Counted from the stretch's first letter, positions 42,616 through 53,625 are shown. The stretch is DNA of 64,000 bases from Planctomycetales bacterium 10988 (GCA_009664345.1 CP043547.1:3562709-3626708), one strand, 5' to 3'. The notes: a model not told the origin generated them from the sequence alone. Made by a program: numbers and translations.

Positions 42616-45273
42616 ATGTCACCTGAGGAAGCTTCCAAATCGATCCCCGCAGGTGCCGTGCCTCCAGCGGGAGTCGATGCACAGAAAAAAAAGAAGCTTG
42701 GTATCTTTGAGAGCTATCAAGTCGGGACAGGGGGCTATGACGAGATGTTCTCCGCTCCCGGCGTGGTCCGGCCCGCCTATTTGCCTTTTTTCTCCAATGT
42801 CGAGAAATTAGGCTCGGATCGCTTGCGTGCTCGTTGGGAACGTGCTCAACACAATCTGCGAGATATCGGCGTCACGTACACGATTTACAATGACCGGCAA
42901 GAAAATAACCGTCCTTGGGAACTCGATCCGATTCCCTTAATTCTGCACGAGAATGAATGGCGGCATTTAGAAAAAGGGATTCAACAGCGGGCGTTTCTCC
43001 TCAATGCCTTGCTGCACGATCTCTATGGAACGCAGCGAATTCTGCAACAAGCGTTATTGCCGCCGGAGCTGATTTACGCCCATCCGAATTTCCTCCGGGC
43101 TTGCCACAACATCCGTATTCCCGATGATCGCCCGCTTCAGATCTATTCCGTCGATTTAGCCCGGAATCATCAAGGCCAGTGGACCGTCTTTAGCGATCGT
43201 ACCCAAGCCCCGTCCGGAGCAGGATACGCTTTGGAAAACCGGACGATCGTCTCGGACATTCTTTCCGAGGCTTTTCAAGAATGTAAAGTCGAACGCCTGG
43301 CAGCCTATTTCCGTCGTTTGAAGGAAACCCTCTTCCACTTGGCTCGACGCCATCAGGAAAACCCCCGCGTCGTCTTGCTCTCTTCCGGACCCCATAACGA
43401 AACCTATTTCGAACATTTTTATCTTGCTCGCTACCTTGGGTTTACGCTGTCGCAAGGGGCGGACCTGACAGTTCGTGATGGCCAAATTTTCTTGAAAACG
43501 TTGGAAGGCCTGCTGCCGGTCGATGTCATTTTACGTCGGCAAGATGATGATTATTGCGATCCCCTGGAACTCAATCGCTATTCGGTTCTCGGAGTCGCCG
43601 GGCTGACGCAAGCCGTCCGTGAAGGGAATGTTTCAATCGCCAATGCCCTCGGTAGCGGCTGGTGCGAAAGCCCCGCTGTTTTGGCATTTTTGCCGGCAAT
43701 TAGTCGGGCTTTCCTGGGCGAAGAGCTTATCCTTCCCTCGGTGCCGACGTGGTGGTTAGGTGACAAGAAAGCCTTGCAGCATGTCCTTTCCGATTTCGGC
43801 AGGTATGTGATTAAGCCCTCGTTTCCGCATTTTCAACGGCAGAACTTCTTTGTTTCGCAACTTGATTTGAAAGACCGCGAACGCCTCATTCAGCGGATCA
43901 AGGCGAATCCGGCCAGCTACGTCGCCCAGGAGCAACTTCCTCTTTCGACGATGCCGATTTGGAATAGCGGAACTCCGGTCCCTCGAAGAATCTGTTTCCG
44001 AGCCTATGCCACCGGTACCCAACAACGCGAAGGAGAATCGGCGAACTCGACTGGTTACGATCAATACTTTGTCCTCCGAGGCGGTTTGACCCGTGTGACC
44101 AACGGGGCGGATTCGTTGGTTTCCTCCATGCAACAAGGAGGAGGAAGTAAGGACACTTGGATCACCAGCGAGCGACCGCGTCCGCATATTAGCCTTCTTC
44201 CCCCGAACAAACACGATTTGCCCCTGCGACGAAGTGGCATGGCCCTCAGCAGTCGGGTGGCGGACAATATGTTCTGGCTGGGTCGTTATATTGAACGTGT
44301 CGGCGGCTTGACTCGGACCTTGCGATACCTGGCGATGCGATTTAGTTCGGAAGACAACATCAACCTTGCCCCGGAAATTCGCCCGATTCTCTATCACCTT
44401 CGTGAGTTAGGGTATTTGCCAAGCTACGTGCGGCATCCCAATCACAACGAACTGCCGATGCCAGCTCAATGCGAACGGGAACTGCTGCAAATTGTCCATG
44501 GCAATGAACAAGGTCACCTTCGCCGCACCCTCCAACTTGCCCAACAGATTGCCTCGCAAGTCCGCGATACCGTTTCGATCGATGCTTGGCGAATCGCCTA
44601 TCGGCTGACGAGTGATATTCCGGCGCAGCCCACCGGGCCGCACTATCGCTTCGTCGATACCGTTGACATTCTCAACAATCTGATTTTCACCATCGCGGCC
44701 TTTAGTGGAACGAGTACCGAGAGCATGACCCGCGGCCCTGGCTGGGTGTTTTTGGATATCGGCGTGCGGCTTGAACGGGCGTTGCATACTTCGCGGCTGT
44801 TGGCCAACTGCATCGGTGGCAAGACGTTACAAGAAGAAGGCCCCTTGCTGGAAGCCCTCTTGGAAATCGCCGATAGCCGGATGACGTACCGTTCGCGGTA
44901 CCTCAATGCTATGCGACTTGTCCCCGCGATTGACTTGCTGGTGACCGATGAAAGCAACCCTCGTTCGATTGCTTTTCAACTTGTTGAACTCAATTCGCAT
45001 GTGGCCCGACTGCCGCGAGAACGCAACTTGCCCCGACTAGCTCCAGAGGAACGAATCACGCTCGATTTGCAAACCCGCTTTCGCTTGGCGGATGTCGCGA
45101 CGCTTTGCGAATTGAACACTAGTCAACGCTCGACGATTACCCCGATTTCCGGCCAACGTGCCCGATTGGCGGAATTCCTCGATGACATTCCCAAGAAGAT
45201 GGCCGAACTCTCCGACATTCTCAGCCAACGCTACTTCAATCATGCCATCTCCACCCGACACGATTCTTTATGA
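42616..45273 (+). CDS. circularly permuted ATP-grasp and alpha-E fusion protein
   Basis: A 885-residue cytosolic protein fusing two domains that are often separate genes. Residues about 30-490 match the circularly permuted type 2 ATP-grasp family (formerly DUF404/DUF407): GGYDEMFSAPGVVRPAYLPFF, RAFLLNALLHDLYG, AQEQLPLSTMP and an RxxxxxTG-like end. From about 540 (ALSSRVADNMFWLGRYIERV) to 870 it is the all-helical alpha-E domain (formerly DUF403), opening with the family signature. These proteins are predicted amidoligases that form peptide-like bonds using ATP and usually occur with a transglutaminase, as here (next gene). The substrate is unknown. Confidence 0.93.
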   Translation: MSPEEASKSIPAGAVPPAGVDAQKKKKLGIFESYQVGTGGYDEMFSAPGVVRPAYLPFFSNVEKLGSDRLRARWERAQHNLRDIGVTYTIYNDRQENNRPWELDPIPLILHENEWRHLEKGIQQRAFLLNALLHDLYGTQRILQQALLPPELIYAHPNFLRACHNIRIPDDRPLQIYSVDLARNHQGQWTVFSDRTQAPSGAGYALENRTIVSDILSEAFQECKVERLAAYFRRLKETLFHLARRHQENPRVVLLSSGPHNETYFEHFYLARYLGFTLSQGADLTVRDGQIFLKTLEGLLPVDVILRRQDDDYCDPLELNRYSVLGVAGLTQAVREGNVSIANALGSGWCESPAVLAFLPAISRAFLGEELILPSVPTWWLGDKKALQHVLSDFGRYVIKPSFPHFQRQNFFVSQLDLKDRERLIQRIKANPASYVAQEQLPLSTMPIWNSGTPVPRRICFRAYATGTQQREGESANSTGYDQYFVLRGGLTRVTNGADSLVSSMQQGGGSKDTWITSERPRPHISLLPPNKHDLPLRRSGMALSSRVADNMFWLGRYIERVGGLTRTLRYLAMRFSSEDNINLAPEIRPILYHLRELGYLPSYVRHPNHNELPMPAQCERELLQIVHGNEQGHLRRTLQLAQQIASQVRDTVSIDAWRIAYRLTSDIPAQPTGPHYRFVDTVDILNNLIFTIAAFSGTSTESMTRGPGWVFLDIGVRLERALHTSRLLANCIGGKTLQEEGPLLEALLEIADSRMTYRSRYLNAMRLVPAIDLLVTDESNPRSIAFQLVELNSHVARLPRERNLPRLAPEERITLDLQTRFRLADVATLCELNTSQRSTITPISGQRARLAEFLDDIPKKMAELSDILSQRYFNHAISTRHDSL

Positions 45274-45313
45274 GTGGACGGTGGACAGTGGGGTGTGAAG
45301 AGTGAGGATCGGT
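45272..45313 (+). repeat. G-rich 7-bp periodic array, left arm of locus 3
   Basis: Heptads with T-G at positions 4-5: GAGTGGA, CGGTGGA, CAGTGGG, GTGTGAA, GAGTGAG, starting at 45272 with T at 45275, 45282, 45289, 45296, 45303. It begins inside the TGA stop codon of the ATP-grasp gene. The same unit family as the left arm of locus 1; the two share TGAAGAGTGAGG. Confidence 0.8.
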
Positions 45314-45410
45314 GAAATTGGATTGGTAGTGATGACTTTATAAGATGAATAACCAAACGAATTCAATCAATAGAAACGTATAAAAGTTGTGGGGACGGCC
45401 CGGAAAACAA

Positions 45411-45444
45411 AACTCCCCACCGCCCACACACCACCCCCACCCGA
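45411..45444 (-). repeat. C-rich 7-bp periodic array, right arm of locus 3
   Basis: Units such as CCCACCG, CCCACAC and ACCACCC, with A every seven bases (45414, 45421, 45428, 45435) and a final six-base step. On the minus strand the unit is xxGTGGG-like, close to the left arm. It ends seven bases before the transglutaminase ATG and occupies the place of a ribosome-binding site. Confidence 0.7.
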
Positions 45445-45451
45445 GAAAACC

Positions 45452-46420
45452 ATGTTGTACGAAGTTCGCCACATAACGACTTATGAATACAAGGCTTCGG
45501 TCTCGTCGTGTCATAATTTGGCCCATCTGCGGCCCCGCAATATGCCGAACCAGCAGGTTTCTCGCTTCCGGTTGAAGATCACGCCGGAGCCTTCGCGGAA
45601 GCTTTCGCGGCTTGATTATTATGGCAATGAGACCCATTACGCCGCCGTGCAATATCCCCATAGTGAGTTGACCTTCGAAGCCGAAAGCAGGGTGAATGTC
45701 GTCAAACCTGAGATGGCCGATCCGAAAACGACGCCTCCTTGGGAGGATGTCCGCCGCTTGCCGGGTCAGGTGAATCCGATCTATCCGTATGATATCCTTG
45801 ACTTTACGTTTGCTTCGCCGCTCATTACGCTGGAGCCGGAGGCCTTGGAATATGCCAAGCAAACTTTTACTCCCCGGCGGCCTTTGCTTGAAGGCGTAAT
45901 CGAACTCACCTCTCGCATTCACAAAGATTTTCAATATAAGCCGGGAGCGACGACCGTTAGCAGCACGATTAAGGAAATCTTTTCCAAGCGGCTAGGCGTC
46001 TGTCAGGACTTTGCCCATTTGGAAATTGCCTGCCTGCGGAGTTTGGGCCTTCCGGCCAGATATGTCAGTGGTTATCTGCGAACGATTCCGCCTCCGGGGC
46101 AACCTCGCCTTCAAGGGGCGGATGCCTCGCATGCTTGGGTAGCGGTCTTCTGTCCAGGAACCGGCTGGATTGCCATCGATCCGACGAATGATGTCTTGAC
46201 CGCCACGGACCATATCACCGTCGGTTGGGGTCGCGACTATGCTGACGTTGCTCCGGTGACGGGGGCCTTTATCGGCGGAAACTCCAGCATTGTCCGTGTT
46301 GGGGTCGATGTGATTCCTCAAGAAGAGTTGCAAGACGCCGCTTTTCAACAGCAATCGCAGTCAATCCTCGATTCCTCCAATGGCAACATCATTCCCGAGC
46401 CGCCCGACCTGCCCGCATAA
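45452..46420 (+). CDS. transglutaminase-like cysteine protein
   Basis: A 322-residue protein with an N-terminal beta domain of the bacterial transglutaminase-like family (YEVRHITTYEYKASVSSCHNLAHLRPR) and the papain-like core. The triad is visible: Cys184 in LGVCQDFAHLEIACLRSLG, His227 in ADASHAWVAVF, and Asp in GWIAIDPTND. No signal peptide. It may cleave or cross-link the peptide-like product of the preceding ATP-grasp/alpha-E protein, with which it forms a typical pair. The start at 45452 has no Shine-Dalgarno match because a C-rich array sits directly upstream. The open frame extends to 45389, but the extension is that array translated. Confidence 0.93.
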   Translation: MLYEVRHITTYEYKASVSSCHNLAHLRPRNMPNQQVSRFRLKITPEPSRKLSRLDYYGNETHYAAVQYPHSELTFEAESRVNVVKPEMADPKTTPPWEDVRRLPGQVNPIYPYDILDFTFASPLITLEPEALEYAKQTFTPRRPLLEGVIELTSRIHKDFQYKPGATTVSSTIKEIFSKRLGVCQDFAHLEIACLRSLGLPARYVSGYLRTIPPPGQPRLQGADASHAWVAVFCPGTGWIAIDPTNDVLTATDHITVGWGRDYADVAPVTGAFIGGNSSIVRVGVDVIPQEELQDAAFQQQSQSILDSSNGNIIPEPPDLPA

Positions 46421-46427
46421 GGATGGA

Positions 46428-47417
46428 TCAAGCTTTCCGCTGAAAGGCTTCTTCAAGGCATTCCGCTTCGATTCCTTCCGCGTTTAAGTGTTGAATCGCC
46501 TGCTTGGTATCGCCATGGGTAAGGAGAATTCGCTTCGGTGAACAGGCCGCAATCATGGCCTTAAAATCTTTCCAGTCGAAGTGATCGGAAAGAACAAAGC
46601 CTTGCTCTACTTCAGGATAGGGCGAACTTGCTTGATTCTGCATCCATCCGGAAGCCACTGCGATGGAAAGAGGTCCAAGTCCTTTTCGCCAAGATAAATC
46701 CTTCACTTTCGGCGGAACGCAGACCAGGGCCTTCGACCATTTGAAGCGTGGTGGCATCTGTCCAATCGACCAAGTTTGCGGCAGCTTGACGCCGCTTTCT
46801 CGGTAGACCCGATTGGTTTGTTGAATGGTGCGATGGACGACAAACGGTCCTTGGCCCGGGGCGAGGCTTGCTAAAATCCGTTGCGTTTTCCCCGCCGAAT
46901 AACCATAAAGCACGCTCGTCTTTCCTGACTTCTGATTGGTCCGCCACCAAGTATTGATCGCTTGAAAAACTTCCGCAGGTTCTGGCCAATCATAAACAGG
47001 ATCACCGAAAGTACACTCGGTAATCAACACATCACAAGGCACCGCTTCAAAAGGTCGGCAAGTGGGATCGGCTTGCAGTTTACAATCACTTGTCACAACC
47101 CAAGTTTCGCCTTGATATTTTAAACGAACTTGCACGGCCCCGAGCATATGTCCGGAGGGATGGAAAGAAACTTCCACTCCTTCAAAATTTAAAGTTTCTC
47201 CATACGGCAAACTATCAACAGGCGATTGTGTTTTTAAACGGAAGCGGACCAGGGCTTGTCCATCTTCAGAAGTTAAATACGCCCCGCAACCACGTCTGGC
47301 ATGATCGGCATGGGCGTGAGTGATAATCGCCCTCGGTACATTCCTTTTCGGATCAATATAAAAATCACCTCGCTGACAATAAAGCCCCCGAGGTGTTAAC
47401 TGTAGAAGTGATGACAT
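46428..47417 (-). CDS. ligase-associated DNA exonuclease (metallo-beta-lactamase fold)
   Basis: A 329-residue nuclease of the beta-CASP-like MBL family associated with ATP-dependent DNA ligases (TIGR04122-type). Metal motifs: THAHADHARRG (HxHxDH), FHPSGHMLGAVQV, VVTSDCKLQ, LITECTFGDPVYDWP, and the late LSDHFDWKDF and LTHGDT. Normally encoded beside an ATP-dependent ligase and an Lhr-type helicase for DNA repair; neither is in this window. It shares a strand with eboE (37 bp gap). Its N-terminal coding part (about 47040-47417) is AT-rich, the C-terminal part GC-richer. No ribosome site is evident. Confidence 0.9.
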   Translation of the reverse strand: MSSLLQLTPRGLYCQRGDFYIDPKRNVPRAIITHAHADHARRGCGAYLTSEDGQALVRFRLKTQSPVDSLPYGETLNFEGVEVSFHPSGHMLGAVQVRLKYQGETWVVTSDCKLQADPTCRPFEAVPCDVLITECTFGDPVYDWPEPAEVFQAINTWWRTNQKSGKTSVLYGYSAGKTQRILASLAPGQGPFVVHRTIQQTNRVYRESGVKLPQTWSIGQMPPRFKWSKALVCVPPKVKDLSWRKGLGPLSIAVASGWMQNQASSPYPEVEQGFVLSDHFDWKDFKAMIAACSPKRILLTHGDTKQAIQHLNAEGIEAECLEEAFQRKA

Positions 47418-47453
47418 AAATATTTAATGGTATAGACAATAAATAAAAAAGCT

Positions 47454-48617
47454 CTATTGATTTAATAATGTTTGGAGCCAACTTAATTCTTGGGCGATCC
47501 CTTGGGAAAGATGTTCTACTTGGAGCGACTCTGGCAAGACGTTCCAAGCATAGGTTTCTACTTCCACTTGTAAATTTTCTGACTGTTCCGGCATCGTTCG
47601 AAACCAATCGATAATGTCAGGCTGAGTGGTGTTTAAATAATCGAAGGTTGTTAAATAAATCGGGACATGAAAATGCACTCGCCATTCGCTAACGAGACCT
47701 TTGGGGTCTTGCCCTTCAATCGATTGAAAAGCATCAGGAAGATTGTCATAAAATTGCGGGGTCGCATCCGGGTTTTGTTGAATGACCGTTTGGTGTAAAT
47801 AACGAGGCTCTTGAAACTTTCTCAATTGATCAAGAGCGGCAGATCGATCATCACGCGGCAAGTCCGCCAGCCGTAAGCTGACAGCAGAAGAAACCTGAAC
47901 TTTTCCCACGGAAATCCCGGCATTATAGTATTTTTGATAGACTTCCGCTTGCGGTTCGAACATTACTGCGGCATGACAAACATCATGACAAACTCTTAAA
48001 TACCGCAAGATTTTTTCTTCCACTTGGCCGGGGAGTAAATACTCTTGAAAGAACTCGACAATGTCATCACTTCGCTGAAAGACACAACCCGGTTCCGGCT
48101 CTAAACAGAGCGTAATCAAGCGGCCTGTTTCTTTTTCTAATTGTTCGCAAACATCAGCTATTTCTATTAAATAATGAGCGGCCGCTTGTAAGCGGACTTC
48201 TGACACTTTGGGAATGCCCCAAGCAATGGGAAGCGTGGAAATACTTGCGTTCCGCCCAGCGGGTAAAATCTCGTGCAGGATGTTGATTAAATCTTTTGTA
48301 TATCGAAAACGTTCAACTTCATCCCAAGCGGGTAAATAAACTTGATGTTGCACCACTTCTTGATGAAAATCTCCAAACGGAAACCCATTTAAGGTGTAAG
48401 GAATCAAGCCATTTTCACCCAGCCAGTTTCCAAACAGCCCAACCGCTTTCTCTTCAATCAATCTTCGCGCGGTCTGCGCGGAAAGCCACAGCCCGACGCC
48501 CATTGGTTCGCTGGGTTGAAATTGTTCTTTAACAGCAATCGCATACTGAGAAAGGTTCGCTTGCGTTTGCTTTAAATCCGCGCCGGCATGTACGTTGGTG
48601 CAATATCCGAGGAGCAT
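47454..48617 (-). CDS. eboE: EboE-type TIM-barrel metabolite traffic protein
   Basis: A 387-residue protein of the sugar-phosphate-isomerase-like TIM-barrel superfamily, matching EboE: LLGYCTNVHAGADLKQT, VGLWLSAQTARRL, YTLNGFPFGDFHQEVVQHQVYLP, AWDEVERFRYTKDLINILHEILP, LEPEPGCVFQ, CHDVCHAAVMFE. In cyanobacteria and some other bacteria, eboE belongs to the eboA-F cluster linked to export of metabolites such as scytonemin precursors. Here no other ebo gene is adjacent. Its neighbour is a DNA exonuclease. The start codon lies six bases from a 34-bp inverted repeat and no Shine-Dalgarno sequence is visible. Codon use is AT-rich. Confidence 0.85.
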   Translation of the reverse strand: MLLGYCTNVHAGADLKQTQANLSQYAIAVKEQFQPSEPMGVGLWLSAQTARRLIEEKAVGLFGNWLGENGLIPYTLNGFPFGDFHQEVVQHQVYLPAWDEVERFRYTKDLINILHEILPAGRNASISTLPIAWGIPKVSEVRLQAAAHYLIEIADVCEQLEKETGRLITLCLEPEPGCVFQRSDDIVEFFQEYLLPGQVEEKILRYLRVCHDVCHAAVMFEPQAEVYQKYYNAGISVGKVQVSSAVSLRLADLPRDDRSAALDQLRKFQEPRYLHQTVIQQNPDATPQFYDNLPDAFQSIEGQDPKGLVSEWRVHFHVPIYLTTFDYLNTTQPDIIDWFRTMPEQSENLQVEVETYAWNVLPESLQVEHLSQGIAQELSWLQTLLNQ

Positions 48618-48622
48618 GGGTG

Positions 48623-48656
48623 GTGGAGGGGTTAGGGGCCAGGGATTAGGGGTTAG
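48623..48656 (+). repeat. 34-bp inverted repeat with heptads, left arm of locus 4
   Basis: Contains four heptads GGGGTTA, GGGGCCA, GGGATTA, GGGGTTA in exact register, preceded by GTGGA. Its exact reverse complement lies at 48794-48827. It begins six bases upstream of the eboE start codon (minus strand), so it fills the translation-initiation region. Confidence 0.95.
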
Positions 48657-48793
48657 TGCTCTCTTGTATCACTTATTGAATAAATAAGGCAGTGAGCTTG
48701 TAAACTCTATTAACTCCCGATTGATAAGTTTTTGAAACGAACGTTGAAACATCTATTGTACTTTCTCTTTTCTTCGGTGTTAACTCCCAGTCT

Positions 48794-48827
48794 CTAACCC
48801 CTAATCCCTGGCCCCTAACCCCTCCAC
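48794..48827 (-). repeat. 34-bp inverted repeat with heptads, right arm of locus 4
   Basis: Perfect reverse complement of 48623-48656, 137 bp away. It directly adjoins the T-run of the ppdK terminator. The 34-bp arms are identical, unlike the other three loci where the arms only share a rhythm. Confidence 0.95.
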
Positions 48828-48862
48828 AAAAAATGCCCGCTCGGGGTGAACCGGCGGGCATT
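48828..48862 (-). terminator. intrinsic terminator of ppdK
   Basis: On the minus strand AATGCCCGC (48854-48862) pairs with GCGGGCATT (48832-48840) around a 13-base loop, followed by a run of five or six T. It lies 34 bp after the ppdK stop. Confidence 0.88.
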
Positions 48863-48895
48863 GATGTCGTGTTATCTACTCTACTCGTGCTTCAA

Positions 48896-51616
<2,721 letters not shown>

Positions 51617-51974
51617 GGTTTACCTTTCTAATGACCTAATGAACGCGACATTTTCCTAGTGCGGAGACAATTTCCCAAGCGACCTGCTGGACCGATTCTC
51701 TTCGGTGCGATTGTCTTGTCCCCTGACTCTGAGCATGGGAGGCGAGGGAATCCTATTCATTCAGCCGACAAGAAGCCGACCGTGGAGCTAGGGTAGAGCA
51801 ATTCCTCGGAGGGTAACGCTCTTACAAGAGCGAAGCTATCGCTGTAACAATTGATAGCGATTACGAAACTGAGGGCTTGTGTCGTTTATGCTGTTTATGC
51901 AATCCCAACAAGGAAAGGACGCAGGGAGTTTAGCAAACCGATTCTAGGATCGTCAAGGAACGGAAGGTCTTTGG
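51617..51974. other. ppdK leader region
   Basis: About 360 bp. CGCTCTT at 51817-51823 pairs with AAGAGCG at 51826-51832, and ATCGCT at 51838-51843 pairs with AGCGAT at 51855-51860. These two adjacent hairpins lie about 200-240 bp upstream of the ppdK start. They may be a leader element or the 3' end of an upstream transcript. Confidence 0.4.
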
Positions 51975-52385
51975 TTATCTCTTCTTGGGTTTTTGCGAAG
52001 GCGATTTCCCCCGCCAGAAGCTTCCTAGCAACATGCCAAAGAGCAAGAAATAAAGGAGCGAAGTGATTAAGAGCGTCATCCCGAGAATCGCCGGGAAGCT
52101 TTCTTTTATTAAGAAAAGAGAAGGCGGAATCTCACTGCGGGGGACTCTCCGCTCTACCAAAGGTTCTTCATCGCGAGCAACGGCTTCTCGCCACGATTCC
52201 CAAGCGGCTTGTTGCGAAGGTTCCTTTTCCGAGGACAGGACTTGAGCACGAAGGGTCAGCAGAGCCCAGCTCATTCCTCCGAGAACCAGCAGATATCCCA
52301 ACAGGCCGAGCAGCAGAACCCATCGCCAATGCCATATGGTTCGCGGCGGCGCTGGCTGTTCATGATTTTGCAAAGAATTATTCAC
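51975..52385 (-). CDS. small membrane protein of unknown function
   Basis: A 136-residue protein with a Pro-rich N-terminus, a first membrane helix (WVLLLGLLGYLLVLGGMSWALL), a polar loop of about 50 residues (EPSQQAAWESWREAVARDEEP) and a second helix (ILGMTLLITSLLYFLLFGMLLGSFW), ending in a basic tail. No family recognised. The frame opens with GTG at 52385, without a good ribosome site. The two well-formed helices and basic tail suggest a real gene. It lies upstream of ppdK on the same strand but 358 bp away. Confidence 0.6.
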   Translation of the reverse strand: MNNSLQNHEQPAPPRTIWHWRWVLLLGLLGYLLVLGGMSWALLTLRAQVLSSEKEPSQQAAWESWREAVARDEEPLVERRVPRSEIPPSLFLIKESFPAILGMTLLITSLLYFLLFGMLLGSFWRGKSPSQKPKKR

Positions 52386-52922
52386 GAGGAATTCATCGAC
52401 AGGGAACGAAACAAGGAGGGCGAAGGAATGAAATTCTAGTCGTAAACTCAGGTATTCAACCGAGTAGGGAAAAGGCTGAATCCATTATGGAGCTTTGATG
52501 AAATTCCTGACAAGGCCCAAAAATGGCTTGACAATTTTCGCACGGAACCTTCAATTAAGAGATGTATCCCCACACTTTTTGGGGGCACCGAAGCTCTTTG
52601 GAACCTCGTAACTTTCACGCAAGGGCAACGCTAAGGTTACCTTTAGAGGAATCCAACGGAGAATGCTTCTTGGTCTTTTGATTTTCACAGAACTTCCTTG
52701 AGCCAAGAACGTAGATTCCTTCCAAGGGCCTTCCCTCACGCTGAGAAAGTTATTTCTCTAACTACCCAACCGATGCAGGCGGAAGAATTTTTCGTTCCGG
52801 GACCTCCCGATGATGGCTTCTTCATTGCAAATGGAATCCATCCTTCGTTCCCGAACTTTACTGAGCGCAACGAGTGCGCTGTTTCTCGTCGATTGTCAAA
52901 ACGAGATTGATCCTCTTCTAGA
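52386..52922. other. intergenic region, nothing recognised
   Basis: About 540 bp between divergent genes. Open frames at 52551-52987 on both strands overlap one another and show no protein character. No strong hairpin or repeat seen. Confidence 0.5.
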
Positions 52923-53168
52923 ATGGAAATCGAACGCATCATGGTCAGCGGCACATTAGAACTGCAAGAACGTGTTTCCACCGCCATTTCGCGATCCTCG
53001 CATGTCTCCTTGCGTGGGATTCATGTGGAAGCGAATGAAGAAACCACCGGACAAGTGACATTGCGAGGCACGGTGAAATCGTTCTTTCAAAAGCAAATGG
53101 CTCAAGAAGTCACCCGACAGGTCGAAGGGGTCAAACGGATTGAAAATCAATTGTTTGTCCTTGAGTAG
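52923..53168 (+). CDS. BON-domain protein
   Basis: An 81-residue protein that is essentially one BON domain (TLELQERVSTAISRSSHVSLRGIHVEAN, GQVTLRGTVKSFFQKQMAQEVTRQVEGVKRIENQLFV). BON domains bind phospholipid or other envelope components, but this copy has no signal peptide and may be cytosolic. The pattern of conserved Gly, GTVxSxxxKxxA and Vxxxxxxxxxxxx is clear. Confidence 0.85.
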   Translation: MEIERIMVSGTLELQERVSTAISRSSHVSLRGIHVEANEETTGQVTLRGTVKSFFQKQMAQEVTRQVEGVKRIENQLFVLE

Positions 53169-53625
53169 TTCCCGCGAAAATCGCTGGTTTTCTTCAGAAG
53201 ATCGGTTGCGATCCGCAAGAAAAAAACTTCCCACCAAGTCAATAAACTCTCCTTCGGATATTCTATTAATTGCGTAGATGATAAGTCAAATAGAGACTTG
53301 CACAAAGAATTGAAGAAGAAATTCGAAAAAGCAAGGGCCTTCCCCCTGGCTATTTTGCTTCTGTCAGGGTAAATTAGTTCCTTCGATCGTTCTTGATAAG
53401 GAGTGATCTTTCGGGTTCTGCCGATTTTTAGCGGGTCAAACCACCCTCCAGGAATGCCAATACACCAGGCGGTAACCCGAGTTTTAGCATTTATTTACCT
53501 AGAGCGTTTGGGAGAACCGAACCACGCTGAACGCGGTTCCCAGCGAATCTTTCCGCTGATTTCCCGAATGAAATAGTCGTTTCAGCACGCGTTCGTACTC
53601 AGAAACACAGGAAAAGGACGGGCCG
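53169..53625 (+). other. rpsD upstream region with a possible leader hairpin
   Basis: About 455 bp. GGGAGAACCG (53510-53519) can pair with CGGTTCCC (53534-53541) with a two-base bulge, roughly 90 bp before rpsD. S4 represses its own mRNA through leader structures in other bacteria, so an autoregulatory leader is possible but unproven here. Confidence 0.4.

Noticed and set aside
48623-48827. Terminal inverted repeats of an insertion sequence
   Set aside because: Only 137 bp lie between the arms, with no transposase frame and no evident target duplication. A non-autonomous element remains possible and is covered in the findings.
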